64,000 bases of DNA from Astrothelium macrocarpum (taxonomy: Eukaryota > Ascomycota > Dothideomycetes > Trypetheliales > Trypetheliaceae). Location of the stretch: NCBI GenBank assembly GCA_021030915.1, contig JAGEMR010000021.1, positions 186,001-250,000 on the forward strand, written 5' to 3'. Shown here in pieces: positions 1 through 10,989 of the stretch (the first letter of the stretch is position 1; the number at the start of each line of letters is the position of its first letter). Both the position numbers and the translations under genes were made by a program. The notes below the pieces were generated by a model. The model ran no database searches and was not told the DNA's origin. It saw only the letters and a program-made list of their open reading frames with translations.

Positions 1-92
1 AAGCGATCCAGATGATGTTATGCCGATTGAACTAGATGATGTCGTACCGATTGGACCAGATGAGGTCGTACCGATTGAACCAGAAGTAGTGC
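1..92. repeat. 24-bp coding tandem repeat in the Ser/Thr-rich tract
   Basis: Near-identical 24-nt units run 21..44, 45..68 and 69..92, preceded by a partial unit at 1..20. On the minus strand each encodes an eight-residue block of the type TTSSGPIG. Such repeats expand and contract readily; the true copy number cannot be seen because the window starts inside the array. Confidence 0.7.
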
Positions 93-717
93 TCGTCGAG
101 TTGGAAAAGGCGGTGCTTGTTGAGCTAGAAGAGGTGGAGCTAATTGAGCCAGAAGAGGTGGCGCTCGTGGAAGAAGTGGATGAGGTTGTGCTTGTTGTAC
201 TGGACGTAGTGCTAGTTGTAGAAGGCGGGCCATTGGCTTGGACGAGCGCAAAGTTTGGTGACCCTGGGTCATATTAGCTTCTACCTCCTATGTGTCTGAC
301 AATCGAAGAAATGGGCTACTCACATTGGTACTTGCCATCATCATCACACACAATCTGAATTCCATGGGTAAACTGCCCAGGAGCATCAGGTGCTACCGTC
401 GTTGGAACTTGCCATACATCCAGGCCGACGTTTGGAATGGATCTTGCAATGAGATCTCCTTCTTGGACGCAGTTTTCTGGGCATCCTGAAAGGAGGCGGA
501 GAGAAACAACATCGCATCCGGCAGGTGCCTGACTTGAATCCCATTCGATGCTGAAAGACGAGCCGAGAGTGACATTCGCATATTTGGCCGGGGCGGTAGT
601 AGGATTGCCTTCATTTACAGTAGGAGCATGTGGAAGTGGTTCGAGCGCTGAGGCAAGGGAAACAAAGGCAGAGAGGCCAGCGGTGAAGAGAGCGAAAGCC
701 GAGAAATCGCCAGACAT
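1..717 (-). CDS. Kre9/Knh1-like Ser/Thr-rich extracellular protein (3' part missing)
   Basis: Exons 324..717 and <1..263 on the minus strand; intron 264..323 (60 nt, GTGAGT donor, CAG acceptor) joins in frame. Start chosen at the second in-frame Met (MSGDFSAF), which heads a signal peptide ending near ...LASALEP. The first ~110 mature residues (PTAPAKYANVTLGSSFSIEW..., then DGKYQ|WSPNFALVQA across the splice) match the N-terminal domain seen in fungal Kre9/Knh1 and Ser-Thr-rich GPI-anchored membrane proteins, which act in the wall or at the plasma membrane and are linked to beta-1,6-glucan assembly. After this comes a long Ser/Thr/Gly tract, likely O-mannosylated. The C-terminus, where a GPI signal would be expected, lies beyond the window edge. 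Role in glucan synthesis is family inference only. Confidence 0.75.
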
Positions 718-1591
718 TATGATTGGAATTTTATGTTGTTTCAAGTGAGTGATTGGTACTGCAAATTGGAAAGATTTTGCCACAAGACCTTGATCAGAGA
801 AGATTGGAACGAGAGACTAAAGGAAATAGACCACAGATATTAATAAGAGGGGAAAAAAAACGCTCTTCGTTACTTGTAAGATGTACGATGCTGACGATGA
901 AATCATAATTTGGAGTCTACCTCAATCTCTTTATACACAATCACACCTAAGGCCGCCGGCCTGTGTACTATTTTGCTCGCCTGCTCGCTTGCTCGTATCC
1001 TAGCGCAGTAGTGAACACTGTTGCATCGTAACTCGTATTGCACCATATGTAATCTGTGGCTCGGGCAAGGCTGGACCTCGAGGATATCCAATTTAGACGG
1101 GATTGGCGACCGTGGTCAGTCAGCCGGGCGTTACCGTAGCTTTGAGAGAAAGTCAGGGCATGAAGAATGATGTGGATTGGACAAATTAACGAGGACAGTG
1201 CCGGATAGTTTAAGCGTGGCGCTGCAGCTGGCGGGGTAATCTTCTGGAAACGGCCAGCTGAAAATGGAGGAGATTGTCATCCGGAGAATCAACCATGCCG
1301 CGCCAGATTGGCTCATAAGAAAATCTATTCTTAGCTCAGTAGCATCGTCTCGTGGCTGGTAGCAATCTCGGATCATAAATTGTCCGCAGAAAGTCAGCCT
1401 TTGTAATTTCCTTGACCAACTCAATTTAAACCTGGATGAAGAGTTCATAAGCGATGCGACGGCTTGACTTTGTTCTCATATGAAGAGAGAAGCCGTGACT
1501 TATCCACAAAGTATTGAGCCACTCGCCTATCATGGACTCTTGGCCCAAAACTCTCCTTAAAAAAACAACTTCATGGCCCACAAGATTTTCT
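718..1591. other. Intergenic
   Basis: 5' flank of the Kre9-like gene and 3' flank of the GH3 gene. Only short open frames without recognisable protein features were found. No RNA gene or repeat recognised. Confidence 0.6.
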
Positions 1592-4006
1592 TTAGCTCAC
1601 ATAAAATGACGCTTGGCCTCTGATATCCAGACTGCTGGCTCCCACATATACAACAAATTGGCCCGGCTCCACCACATACTGCATTTGCCTATTCCACAGG
1701 CCCACATCACTTACATTCAGGGGTATGGTCACGGTTGTGGTCTGGCCGGCAGGTATCATAACTTTCTCAAAGCCTTTGAGCTGTATGTTTGGCACGTCTA
1801 CTGAAGCCAGCACATCTTTCACATACATCTGCACAACCTCGGCGCCGTCTCTTTCGCCGCTGTTTGTGACTTGCACGGCGGCAGTAATCTGGTCTGACGC
1901 GCTGACATTAGTCGCCGAGAGCGTGACGTTGGAATACGTAAAGTTCGTGTAGGATAACCCGTATCCGAATTCGAACCATGGTTGGGGGGTGCCCAATACA
2001 TACTGGTGGCCGAAGTAGAGATATCCGTCTGCGCTTACGAACCCAGGGCTTGTGGTGCGGCCTGAGTTCAGATAATCGTAGTAGATCGGCAAATCTCCAA
2101 CACTATGAGGGAAAGAGACGCTAAGCTTTCCAGAGGGATTCACATCACCGAAAATAATGTCAGCAAGCGCGTTGCCACCTTGCTCCGAGGGATAAAACTG
2201 CTGCAGCAGAGATGCGGTAGTGTTACTGATCCAGGTTTCAGTAAGCGGTTTACCCGACTGCAAAACAATCACCGTGGGGGTCGAGGTATTGACGATAGCT
2301 TCAGCAAGAGGACGCATGGCTCCAACAAGATCGAGGCTATCGAGGTCTACATGCTCGCCTGTCGTAGCATTGAGGCCTTCCCACAACTCCATCTGATCCC
2401 TTGACCACGTGCCCACAACAACGACCGCAACGTCAGCTGCTTCTGCTGCTGAAATGGCTGCTGAGAATCCGCTTTGATCCGAACTCCATCTTTCACAACC
2501 CTGAGCATAAGTGACGGAGCCATTGCCGATTGCGGTTTGGATGCCATCAAGTGGTGTCACACCACGGTACTGCGATTGAAAAACCACGTAGTCGCCGTAA
2601 TTCATGAACCCGTGCGCTATCGGACCAATAACTGCGACTTTCTTGTCTTTTGAGATGGGTAGGATGTTTTGATCGTTTTTGAGGAGCACAATGCTGTCTC
2701 GATCAATCTCTCGTGCGAGCTGCTTGGCATAGTCATTGTTGATGATGTTGTTCCACTGACTCTGCGGGGCTATTTGATATGGATGTTCAAACAGCCCCAT
2801 GGTAAATTTGGTTCGCAGCAATCTGCTAACTGCCGTATTCACAGTGTCCTCGCTCAGTCGACCAGATGCAACGAGCTCTGGGATGGTTCGGTAATTGAAG
2901 CTCCCCCCACCCATCTCTACATCCCCTCCAGCAGGTAAAGCGTCAAGGGTAATGCATTCGTTCCCTTCAGTGATAGGGTTATTGTATGTATTCAACGGTT
3001 CTGGGCAGATGTTGAACGCGTTCGCTAATCGGTCCGTCCCGCCTGCATCACTGGTTACGAAGAATTGGTAGCCCCACTCATCACGAAGAATTTCTGTGAG
3101 CGTATGCTGATCCGCTACCTGGGGGACCCCGTCATACGAGCTGTAGGCGCTCATAATGGACCAAACTCCACCGTCGACGATTGCCCGTTTGTAGGATGGC
3201 AGCCAGGTGGTGCGGAGCTCTCGTTCTCCACCATGAACAGGGCCGGTATTCAAGCCCTGCTCAGGCAGTGAGTATGCAGCGTAGTGCTTCACCGTTGCTG
3301 AGATGTTCAAACTTTGCAGGCCTAGAATATAATTCATCGCAATTTCGCCCGCAAGGTACCCATCTTCGCCATACGTCTCTTCCACTCTTCCATACCTGAG
3401 CTCTCGGGCAAGATCGGCAAGAGGGGCAAAAAGCTGCGAAGCTCCGAGTGCTTGGGCTTCTCGTGCAATCTGTACACCCATCTCCTGGATTTGTGTGCGA
3501 TTCCACGAGCAAGCGTACGCTACAGGGCTGTTGAAAATTGTAGCATTGCCAATTAGGAAGCCGTGGATACCCTCAGTCTGTACCAACGCAGGTATGCCCA
3601 ATCTCGTACTATTAACCGCAAAATCTTGTCCGCGCTTGATATTGGTAGTCAGCAATTCCCAGCCAATGGGATAGCCGACGTAAAACATTCCGGCTTTTTG
3701 CTGGAAGTTTTGGACGAGGCCAGAGTAGTTGAACGCGCCGTTGCTCTCATAAGTTGTATTTAGCCAGTTTGAGATATCGCCTTGCACCAGCTGTGAGGCC
3801 TTCTCTTCAATTGTCATCCTCTCAAGCAGGTCTTGGACACGCGTCTCAACTGGTAGATTGGGATTTTTGTACGGTGCATTGGCAAGTGAGGCGTTGGAGC
3901 TGTTACTGGAGTTGTAACCGGATTGGGCGAACGCGAGAGAAATGCCTGCCGCGAGCAAGATGCTGTATGAACGGAAAAACATCATTTCAACGATAGACAT
4001 ACACAT
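1592..4006 (-). CDS. Secreted glycoside hydrolase family 3 beta-glucosidase-like enzyme
   Basis: Single exon, 804 residues. Hydrophobic signal peptide near residues 8-27, then many N-x-S/T sites, consistent with a secreted glycoprotein. The N-terminal GH3 barrel shows SRLGIPALVQTEGIHG-type active-site loops, ATVKHYAAYS and ERELRTTWLPSYKRAI. The predicted nucleophile is Asp320 in FFVTSDAGG. The second GH3 domain follows (KKVAVIGPIAHG), with the Glu-containing stretch MELWEGLNATTGEHVDL in the region of the acid/base. The C-terminal ~80 residues form the usual fibronectin III-like domain. The family removes terminal glucose or xylose from oligosaccharides; the exact substrate cannot be read from sequence. 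The unusual SDAGG (SDW is common) places it outside the best-known cellulolytic beta-glucosidases. A Met at residue 8 or 9 is an equally possible start. Confidence 0.88.
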   Translation of the reverse strand: MCMSIVEMMFFRSYSILLAAGISLAFAQSGYNSSNSSNASLANAPYKNPNLPVETRVQDLLERMTIEEKASQLVQGDISNWLNTTYESNGAFNYSGLVQNFQQKAGMFYVGYPIGWELLTTNIKRGQDFAVNSTRLGIPALVQTEGIHGFLIGNATIFNSPVAYACSWNRTQIQEMGVQIAREAQALGASQLFAPLADLARELRYGRVEETYGEDGYLAGEIAMNYILGLQSLNISATVKHYAAYSLPEQGLNTGPVHGGERELRTTWLPSYKRAIVDGGVWSIMSAYSSYDGVPQVADQHTLTEILRDEWGYQFFVTSDAGGTDRLANAFNICPEPLNTYNNPITEGNECITLDALPAGGDVEMGGGSFNYRTIPELVASGRLSEDTVNTAVSRLLRTKFTMGLFEHPYQIAPQSQWNNIINNDYAKQLAREIDRDSIVLLKNDQNILPISKDKKVAVIGPIAHGFMNYGDYVVFQSQYRGVTPLDGIQTAIGNGSVTYAQGCERWSSDQSGFSAAISAAEAADVAVVVVGTWSRDQMELWEGLNATTGEHVDLDSLDLVGAMRPLAEAIVNTSTPTVIVLQSGKPLTETWISNTTASLLQQFYPSEQGGNALADIIFGDVNPSGKLSVSFPHSVGDLPIYYDYLNSGRTTSPGFVSADGYLYFGHQYVLGTPQPWFEFGYGLSYTNFTYSNVTLSATNVSASDQITAAVQVTNSGERDGAEVVQMYVKDVLASVDVPNIQLKGFEKVMIPAGQTTTVTIPLNVSDVGLWNRQMQYVVEPGQFVVYVGASSLDIRGQASFYVS

Positions 4007-4886
4007 AAAAAAAGAACGTTAAAAGAGAAGAATCATAGCTACGAGAGAAAAGTAGAAAAATTTTATACCTGCCTCGACTTCCTGCAAGCATCCTTGCACG
4101 ATCAGAAAGTCTATCTCAATTAATTAGGGAACTTCATCTCCAAATGTCGACTCCACGTGAGATGGACAGGTCAACGTCTACAAACTACCTGTACAGAGAC
4201 AGTTGACAGGCGGAATAAATTTTGGAGTTGAGGTGCTCCCCGCAGTTGACTTCTTCGCGTACCTGCATGGCGGCTGAATAGCATCGCCGTGCGATCTCCC
4301 GAGGCTCATCTCAAGATATAGAATGATGAACGAGAAATACATGGCGCTTCGGAAGATGTTCTAGAATGAATGCAGTACTGCAAGAACGATGAAAATTTAT
4401 GGTGATCAAGTTGGTTGGTCTACAGGGAAAGGAAGTAAAAGTCAACACGCTTGGAAACGTTGGGATACTGTCTCGTTAAAAATGGGATGTCCTTTGTGGC
4501 AACATTCGTCAAGAGACGAGCACTGTCCAGTATGAGAGATCAGGGGACTTGGTAGAGTCATTACAATCGCATCAGCTATATGCTTTGATACAGATACGCT
4601 CACAGGAAAAATATATATCTCGAATCCGTCTGTCGATAGTAGAACTGTTAAGAATGCCACCCCCTCGCCAATGTCGTGTAAAGTAGAACATGAAAAGAAA
4701 GATTTCTTAAAAGACACAAGAAAAGAAAAAAGCTGTCCCGCCAAAGCGCCGACAGCAAGACGCCCAGCAGAAGGGTATCATCATCATCTCAAATCGCTCA
4801 TTGCATGGTTTTGCTTGGATTCATCCACTGTCTCCCGCTCATGTCCCACGCCATCCCAGTTCCCATCGTTCCTTCTTCCCTTGATA
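4007..4886. other. Intergenic, GH3 promoter region
   Basis: Upstream of the GH3 gene and downstream of the CaaX-protein gene. Apart from the TATA-like site listed separately, nothing recognisable. Confidence 0.5.
4061..4067 (-). promoter_or_regulatory. TATA-like box of the GH3 gene
   Basis: The minus strand reads TATAAAA, 55-61 nt upstream of the GH3 start codon, a normal position for a fungal TATA element. Position and sequence only; no transcript data. Confidence 0.4.
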
Positions 4887-7649
4887 CTACATGACAACAC
4901 ACTTCCCCCCACCCCCACCACCATCTCCTTTTTTCTTCCTCCTGGGTCCCCTCATGCCCAACAACCCTTTCCTCTTCGCGTCCGCCACATTTGCCGCCGC
5001 GCTCCTCTGCGCCCGACTTGGCGTACGCTGCGGCGTCTGCGCGGCGATCGGGCGCAGCCGCTGCCGCGTCTCCTCAAAGGGCGTCAAGGGTCGCACAGCG
5101 GGATGTGAGGGGTTGGGCGAGAGGCTTTCCGTGGTCGTGGTCGTGGTGAGGTAGGAGGTGGCGTTGATGTTAGTGGGGCGGTGAACGGAGATGCGGGAAG
5201 GCGCGCGCGAGGGGCGTGTGGTCGTGGCGGCAGGCGGGGAAGAGGTGATGGGGGAGACGATGTTTGCTGGAGGGTTTGAGGCGGTGAGAATAGCGGTGGG
5301 AGGAATGCCAGTGGCTTGGGGACTGGTGGTAACTTGGGTATCATTAGTAGTAGCTGGGAGACGTGTAGCAGTCCGGGGTATGTTATTCGTAGGAGCTGGA
5401 GAGGTGGAGGTTTCGACGGCTGCTGGGGGAGAAATGGGGGGTTCGGGGTTGGCCGAGGGAGTTTCGGTAGTAGCTTGGATTGCGGCGCGGGTGGTGATTG
5501 AAGGGGCGGTGACAGAGCGAGGGATGGGAGCGGAGGCACCACTGGACGGGCTGCTGATGCTGCGGATCGTGTCCATGCGCCCGATTCCCACGCCTCCAGG
5601 GACAGGCCGTCGCCGAATGGTGCTTAGATTCATCTGTTGTGATCTCCCTGTCGTAGCCCACACCCTCATTTCGGTTGATAGAGGTGACAACCCTGCAGCG
5701 GTACGACTGGCCGTTCGAGGAGCTGCATAGCTTCCTGTAGCTGAACTGGGCCGTAGATTCTCTTGCGATCCTGCAGGATTTGGCAGACTCGATGCAGAGC
5801 TACGGAGTCCGGCCATCTCCCAATAGCGTAGTGGTAAAGGAGCGTTGGGTTCAGCAGTATACATTGGTGGTGGAGGAACCCAATTATCAGCATCGCTCTC
5901 GTGTGGTGGATCTCGTGCGAGTCGTCGGTCTGCTCCGTCTGCGCGTCTGTATTCGACTTGTACAGCTGGTGAGGCTCGGAGACGTTGACGAACATATGGC
6001 GAAGATTGTGAGACCGAGGCTGCACGAACAAGAGAGACACGAGATCGCGGTTGTGAGGGAGTGTATGGCTCTTCAATTGCATCGATAGGGAGATCTTCGT
6101 CTGGAAGCGGAGGGACAGGTGTAGTGGTTATTGCATGTGCGCGATTCTGGTGATGATGCGAGCGGCGGCGGGGCTCGGTAGAGGTATGAGACCGACGTGG
6201 ACCAGAAATAGTTGGAAGGGATTGATGCTTTTTCTGCGTGAGCGTTCTTCTACGTTCGAGAGCTACTTCGGTTTTCAAATCGAGCTGCTGTTCTGGTAAC
6301 GGCCTTGCATGACTGGTCTCAAGAGTGAGAGTTACATGCTCATCTTCAAGCCCTGGATGACCAGATTTACTAAAATCCAAGACAATAAGACGGCCTCCTT
6401 CGGCAGTGTCTTCATCATCTGAGAAGCTCTCATCCCCGCTACAGAATTTGGACATGTCTGGAATGGCAGGGCTGAGAATGAGCAACCGCTGGGCAGTTTT
6501 GTCCTGTACGAATTTCAGACATGGAGTTGTATTCTCATCCATTTCCGGAATATCGTATGTCTCTTCAATGTTGACATTGATGTCAGAAGCAGCGATGTTG
6601 TTGGGTATTTGCAGCACCCGGACACATATCCTGTTGGTCAGGCTCGCGATGAGCGTCCCATCCTGAGTTGTTGTGATGACTGGAAAATCCCGAATGCCTA
6701 ATTCTCGAAGCTTGGAAGTTTTTTCAAGCCTGCAACGAGCGATTGTGGTAAGATTGTCTTCTGGTGCTGTCGCTACAGCTAGATTGGTGGAGGCATCAAC
6801 GGTTCCAACAACTTCGACCATTCCATCGTGCTGCCATAAACATGCTGACTGTAACTTACTGCTCAACTTTGGGTCGAGCATGTCAGCAGTCCAGACTTGT
6901 CGCAATTCCTCCGCCGTAGGATGGCGGGGATCTTCTGCAAATAGAGGAACAGACACAACGAGAGTGCCTCTGCTGATATTCTTGGTTGTTGCCAGTAGCC
7001 ATTTAGAGTTGTGGGAGAATTCAACATGATCCATTTCAAGGCCGGAAGTGGTACAGCGTCGGGTAGCATCTCCAGCGTCTGGATGTAAAGAGTAAACGTC
7101 CACACTGTTTGGCCCACATACGGCCAACAAATGTCCAGTCCGATCCAGTGTTATGGCTTCGGCTGGCAACTCCAGCTGTATCGTCCTTACCAGCCTCGGT
7201 GCGGGGCCAATCTTAATATCATATATATTGACGACATGTTTAGTTGACAGCACAGCCAAGAGGCTACCATCATCATGAATGTCGGCGGCAACCGGTCTTC
7301 TGGAAACCTCGAATGCCCTCACTTTTTTGTCCGGCAAAGAGCGTACATCAATGACGTGCAGATAGCCGGAATTGAAGGCAATAATGTATCGTCCCTTTGC
7401 AGAGGTGGACATGACCAGCGCTTCTCCTAATGGTAATGCTATCTTGGCTGAAGTGCCGGTAATGAGGCGTACAATGATGGCAGGTGGTCTTGAGACTGGT
7501 AACAGCGGTTTATGCTCTTGAATGTGGCCGTTCGGTGCTCCATGTCCATTCTGTTGCACGCCAACTGGCAGACGCTCTTCCGGAGCCGAGTCTCCATCTC
7601 CGTATAAATCATCATTATCTGCAGAGTATCCTGTATCGGACATTCTCAA
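4887..7649 (-). CDS. Beta-propeller-like protein with long disordered tail and C-terminal CaaX box
   Basis: Single exon, 920 residues. Residues ~55-410 have WD40-like beta-strand periodicity (STSAKGRYIIAFNSGYLHVIDV, DDGSLLAVLSTKHVVNIYDI, DRTGHLLAVCGPNSVDVYSL, SHNSKWLLATT), consistent with one propeller. Residues ~450-900 are Ser/Pro/Thr/Arg-rich and look disordered. The protein ends in a basic RGPRRKKK patch, a Gly run and the last four residues CVVM. Cys followed by two aliphatic residues and Met is a canonical CaaX prenylation signal, and the polybasic patch resembles the membrane-targeting tail of Ras proteins. I infer lipid anchoring to the cytosolic face of a membrane. The molecular role is unknown. 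It resembles an uncharacterised protein type I associate with other filamentous ascomycetes (possibly DUF7165), from memory only. Confidence 0.75.
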   Translation of the reverse strand: MRMSDTGYSADNDDLYGDGDSAPEERLPVGVQQNGHGAPNGHIQEHKPLLPVSRPPAIIVRLITGTSAKIALPLGEALVMSTSAKGRYIIAFNSGYLHVIDVRSLPDKKVRAFEVSRRPVAADIHDDGSLLAVLSTKHVVNIYDIKIGPAPRLVRTIQLELPAEAITLDRTGHLLAVCGPNSVDVYSLHPDAGDATRRCTTSGLEMDHVEFSHNSKWLLATTKNISRGTLVVSVPLFAEDPRHPTAEELRQVWTADMLDPKLSSKLQSACLWQHDGMVEVVGTVDASTNLAVATAPEDNLTTIARCRLEKTSKLRELGIRDFPVITTTQDGTLIASLTNRICVRVLQIPNNIAASDINVNIEETYDIPEMDENTTPCLKFVQDKTAQRLLILSPAIPDMSKFCSGDESFSDDEDTAEGGRLIVLDFSKSGHPGLEDEHVTLTLETSHARPLPEQQLDLKTEVALERRRTLTQKKHQSLPTISGPRRSHTSTEPRRRSHHHQNRAHAITTTPVPPLPDEDLPIDAIEEPYTPSQPRSRVSLVRAASVSQSSPYVRQRLRASPAVQVEYRRADGADRRLARDPPHESDADNWVPPPPMYTAEPNAPLPLRYWEMAGLRSSASSLPNPAGSQENLRPSSATGSYAAPRTASRTAAGLSPLSTEMRVWATTGRSQQMNLSTIRRRPVPGGVGIGRMDTIRSISSPSSGASAPIPRSVTAPSITTRAAIQATTETPSANPEPPISPPAAVETSTSPAPTNNIPRTATRLPATTNDTQVTTSPQATGIPPTAILTASNPPANIVSPITSSPPAATTTRPSRAPSRISVHRPTNINATSYLTTTTTTESLSPNPSHPAVRPLTPFEETRQRLRPIAAQTPQRTPSRAQRSAAANVADAKRKGLLGMRGPRRKKKGDGGGGGGKCVVM

Positions 7650-8976
7650 TGCCAGGCTCTTTGAGAGCTGCTGACAGTCGGGTCGGTTTATCGGTGAAAG
7701 GTCATGGACGCGGTTCGATGTGTCGGTGTTGAGCTGTCACTTGGAGAGAATGGCGCAGCAATGGTCGCTCGTGACGGATTTGCATGTCGTCTCGCTGCGT
7801 GTAGCATAATACTGTGCCTCGATCATGTTTTGAAAAACAAGCGTGTCAGTCCAGATGCGCCATACAGCGGCGCTGTTCCCCGAAAGGCAATCACCTCCGG
7901 TGTGAATCTCGGTGAGATCTAGAGGTTCCCAAGCTGGATTGACAGACAGCGTCCTGAGAGAAATATACGAATTCCGAGGCGTCTTTAGGTCAGACGAATG
8001 GTCCCAGCGGCAAAGTTTTCACGACCCCGTCGATCCAGGACTCTCTCGGTGTATGGGATGGAGATCTCTGGGGCGAGCAAGTACAGGCCCAGATCGTCGT
8101 GTATTGTCAGTGGGGATGACGGAGCAATACATGCGGCAGCATGGAATCGAAGCGGTAGAAAACAGTCAGGAGAAATCGGGCATCGAACTGACGAAGCTCT
8201 CCAGTGCACTTTGTACGCCACAATCGGCCAGCCAGGTCGATGGTTGCGGGGGCCTGGAGGAGAGATTGGGCGTGGTGGGCTTCAGCCGTACGTGGTGCTT
8301 GGTACGGATACAGCACGTAACTAACAACTAGCACCGCAACAGCAATGACCAGGTCCGCTATAAATAGGCCCTGCGAAAAGGGGAATTGCCTATACAAATA
8401 ATAGGGAGGCGAACTGTCCATCCAGACGCTCCATCGGAACATTACCCTTGCACCCATTGTCCTCTTCCATCCTCTTCTATCTCTCCGTCCAGCGTTCTGT
8501 TGAGATGCGATGCGACAAGCTTACAGTACATGGCGCATGTGGCTGTTGTTGCGACCATGTGTTCAATAAAGCACAAGCCCCTGCGTTCAATGCTACTAAC
8601 CCCCCCCCCAGCAGTATTGGATGAAACTGTTCACCGGATGGTGGTAATGCAGTCAGCTCCTGCTGACCCGATATCGCACCGCGACGGCACGCTTCGAATT
8701 ACACCACTCCAACCCCTATGCACGACAGACCATTTATTGTCACTGAAAGAAAAATGGTTCACGCACACGAGAGCGCACTCAGCACTCGCCAATCGATATC
8801 TGTAGTGCCTAATAATGTACAGGGCGGAGATTGTGATCCAATGCTATTACATAATGCTTCCAACGCCATTGTCACAATGCGCTTGCGTCCACAATTGGGG
8901 GGTGTCAAAAAAAAAGTAAAAAAAAAAATTTATGCATGATCATCCATGCAAAAACATGACTCTCCAGAAGCCTCCT
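7650..8976. other. Intergenic
   Basis: Between the CaaX-protein start and the TIM50 stop. A minus-strand frame at 8107..8457 has one hydrophobic segment (GLFIADLVIAVAVLVVSY) but no family features; I do not call it a gene. A short C run lies near 8600. Confidence 0.5.
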
Positions 8977-10989
8977 CTACTTCGATCCCCCACCCTCCCC
9001 CCTCCCCTCCCCCCTCCCCTCCCCCTCCCCACCTCCTTCCTTCTTCTTACTAATGCCAAACCAACTCATCGCGCCCGTCCGCATGCTCTTCATCTGCTCC
9101 TCCTGCGCCTTCTTCTCCTCCGCCGCCATCTCGCTCAACCACTTCTCGCCATTCTCCCTGATCTCGCGCTCCATGCGTTCGTACTCGCGCTGGCCGCGCT
9201 CGCGGATCTGATCGCTCAGCATTTTGCCCTGCTCGAGGCCCTGCGCCACGCTCTCGCCCTCGCCCAGCACGAGGCCGCCGGGGGCCGGCTCGGCGCGGAT
9301 GCCCAGCGCGTCGCCCAGGCTCGCGAGCCCGGAGAAGCGCGGCCGTCGCGCCCGCTCCTCCTCCAGCCGCTTCTGGAACTCGGCGCGCGCAATCGCCTCG
9401 CGGCGCGCGAACTCGGTCGGGATGTGTGTGCCGGCGAAGGAGGCGAGCGCGGGCCGCACGTCGGGGATGGACATGGTGGCGAGGTATTCGAGGAAGGGGA
9501 TGAGGGAGACGAGTTCGCGGTCGGTGGGGGACCCGGTCCAGGGCCGGAGGAGGATGGCGTTTTCGCGCTGCTTCTGGATGTGCGTTGGGTTGGTGTCGAT
9601 GATGAGGGTTTTGGAGAGGTCGCGGTTGAGGTAGGAGAGGTCCTGTAGGGAGAGAGAAAGCTTAGTATGGGAGATGGTGGGGTATCAGGTAGGGCATGAG
9701 TGCAAAGTGTTTACCTTGATGTACTCGCCATTCTCATAGCGAGTTGCTTCGCGGAAGAGGGGCCACATGACAACGTGGAAGGGGTCGAGTTTCTGGATGA
9801 CTGGAATCCCGCTCTGAGACGGGACGGTGGTAAAAATGACGAGTTCGAAATATTGGCTCAGGTAACGTAAAAAGTAGTCAAGTCCTGGTCGCTTGGCCAT
9901 TCGCCAGCCATGCTCTCGTGTCCATTCACTATGAATGAGCAAATCCTCCAAGCTCAACACGAGCGTCATCGGAGGTCTCATGTTTGGGTCCATGTCGGGC
10001 AACAGCTTCTGGAATGCAGGCTCGGTGTAATAGCTGACTTGACCACTGAGTCTAGCCTTGATGCGTTTCCACATCAATAGAAGGCTCCAACCAGATGGCG
10101 CATCAGGGTGTCTCCTTCCCTCCTCTTCATTGGCCCAGTTGCGACCAAAGTAGATTGCTCCCGTCAAGCCAAAGCCTAGCATGATCAGAGATGCGTAGTA
10201 GGCGACATTGTTCCTTCGCCGGTCAACTGAGCTTTCGTATGCGGATTTTGGCAGTTCTCTATCCCCACCCCGACCGGCTCCTTCTGCTGATGCGGGCTCT
10301 TCCTGTTCCTTGCTCCCCGTAATGTCAAGCTCTTGTTTAGCATTTTGTTTCATGAATTCAGCATCAAAAGTCGATGGGATACCCTGGCGGAGATCAGGTA
10401 GAGGTTGGGTTGATTGTTGTGGGCTCTGGAACTCGTCCTGCTTGGACACGTCGGGACCAGGCTGAGACGTGGGCTCCGTGTTTCTGGCTGGGGTAGCATT
10501 CTCATCAAACTCGGCCGTGTCTTTCGACTGTGCCTCTTGTTCGATTGATTCATCACGTATTTTTGATGCAGCCTGGGTGCCAGTCGTTGTAGCAGCACTT
10601 GCGCCTGCAAATTTAATGGCATCACCTTTTTTCCACGTTTGATCTTTTCCAGCTGATTGGGGTTGTGGTTCAGTATTGCGGGCTGGTGTTGCATTTCCAT
10701 CCAACTCCGGTGTTGCTGTGGAGTCTATCTCTTGGGCAGCATTTTGGCTTGGCTTGGGGTTCTGCTTTCCTGCCGTCGTACCTGCACCAAAGCCTCCATG
10801 CCGCGTTGGCCCGCTTTGAACTTTTCTTTGATCTTGTAGTGGAGTCCGTCGTGCATTCGAAGGTCGAGCGTCTTTGGCGTAGTTGCGGGCTAGTAGAGAT
10901 GTTGAAGATATTCGGAGGGATGCTGGTGCAGTATGGCCAACGAATGCTCGGATCGCTGCACGAGGGAGCATTATGATGACCGAGAGCAC
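8977..10989 (-). CDS. TIM50: Mitochondrial inner-membrane translocase subunit Tim50
   Basis: Exons 9715..10989 and 8977..9642; intron 9643..9714 (72 nt) joins GEYIK to DLSYLNRDLSKTLIIDTNPTH in frame, giving 646 residues. An Arg-rich presequence (from the Met at residue 7, MLPRAAIRAF) and one membrane span at about residues 262-281 (ASLIMLGFGLTGAIYFG) precede the FCP1/NLI phosphatase-like domain (LVLSLEDLLIHSEW...RPGLDYFLRYLSQYFELVIFTT). The phosphatase DxDxT motif is degenerate, as usual for Tim50. Tim50 is the intermembrane-space receptor of the TIM23 complex and hands presequence proteins from TOM to TIM23. The protein is longer than yeast Tim50 because of a low-complexity linker holding two copies of an ENATPARNTEP-type block. 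The C-terminus is Gly/Glu-rich, encoded by a CT-rich tract near 8986-9035. Divergent from the GH47 gene. Confidence 0.93.

Noticed and set aside
5191..5730. 179-codon plus-strand frame opposite the CaaX-protein gene.
   Set aside because: Low-complexity shadow of the Ser/Pro/Thr-rich coding sequence on the other strand.
8932..9648. 238-codon plus-strand frame.
   Set aside because: Antisense shadow of the GC-rich second exon of TIM50.
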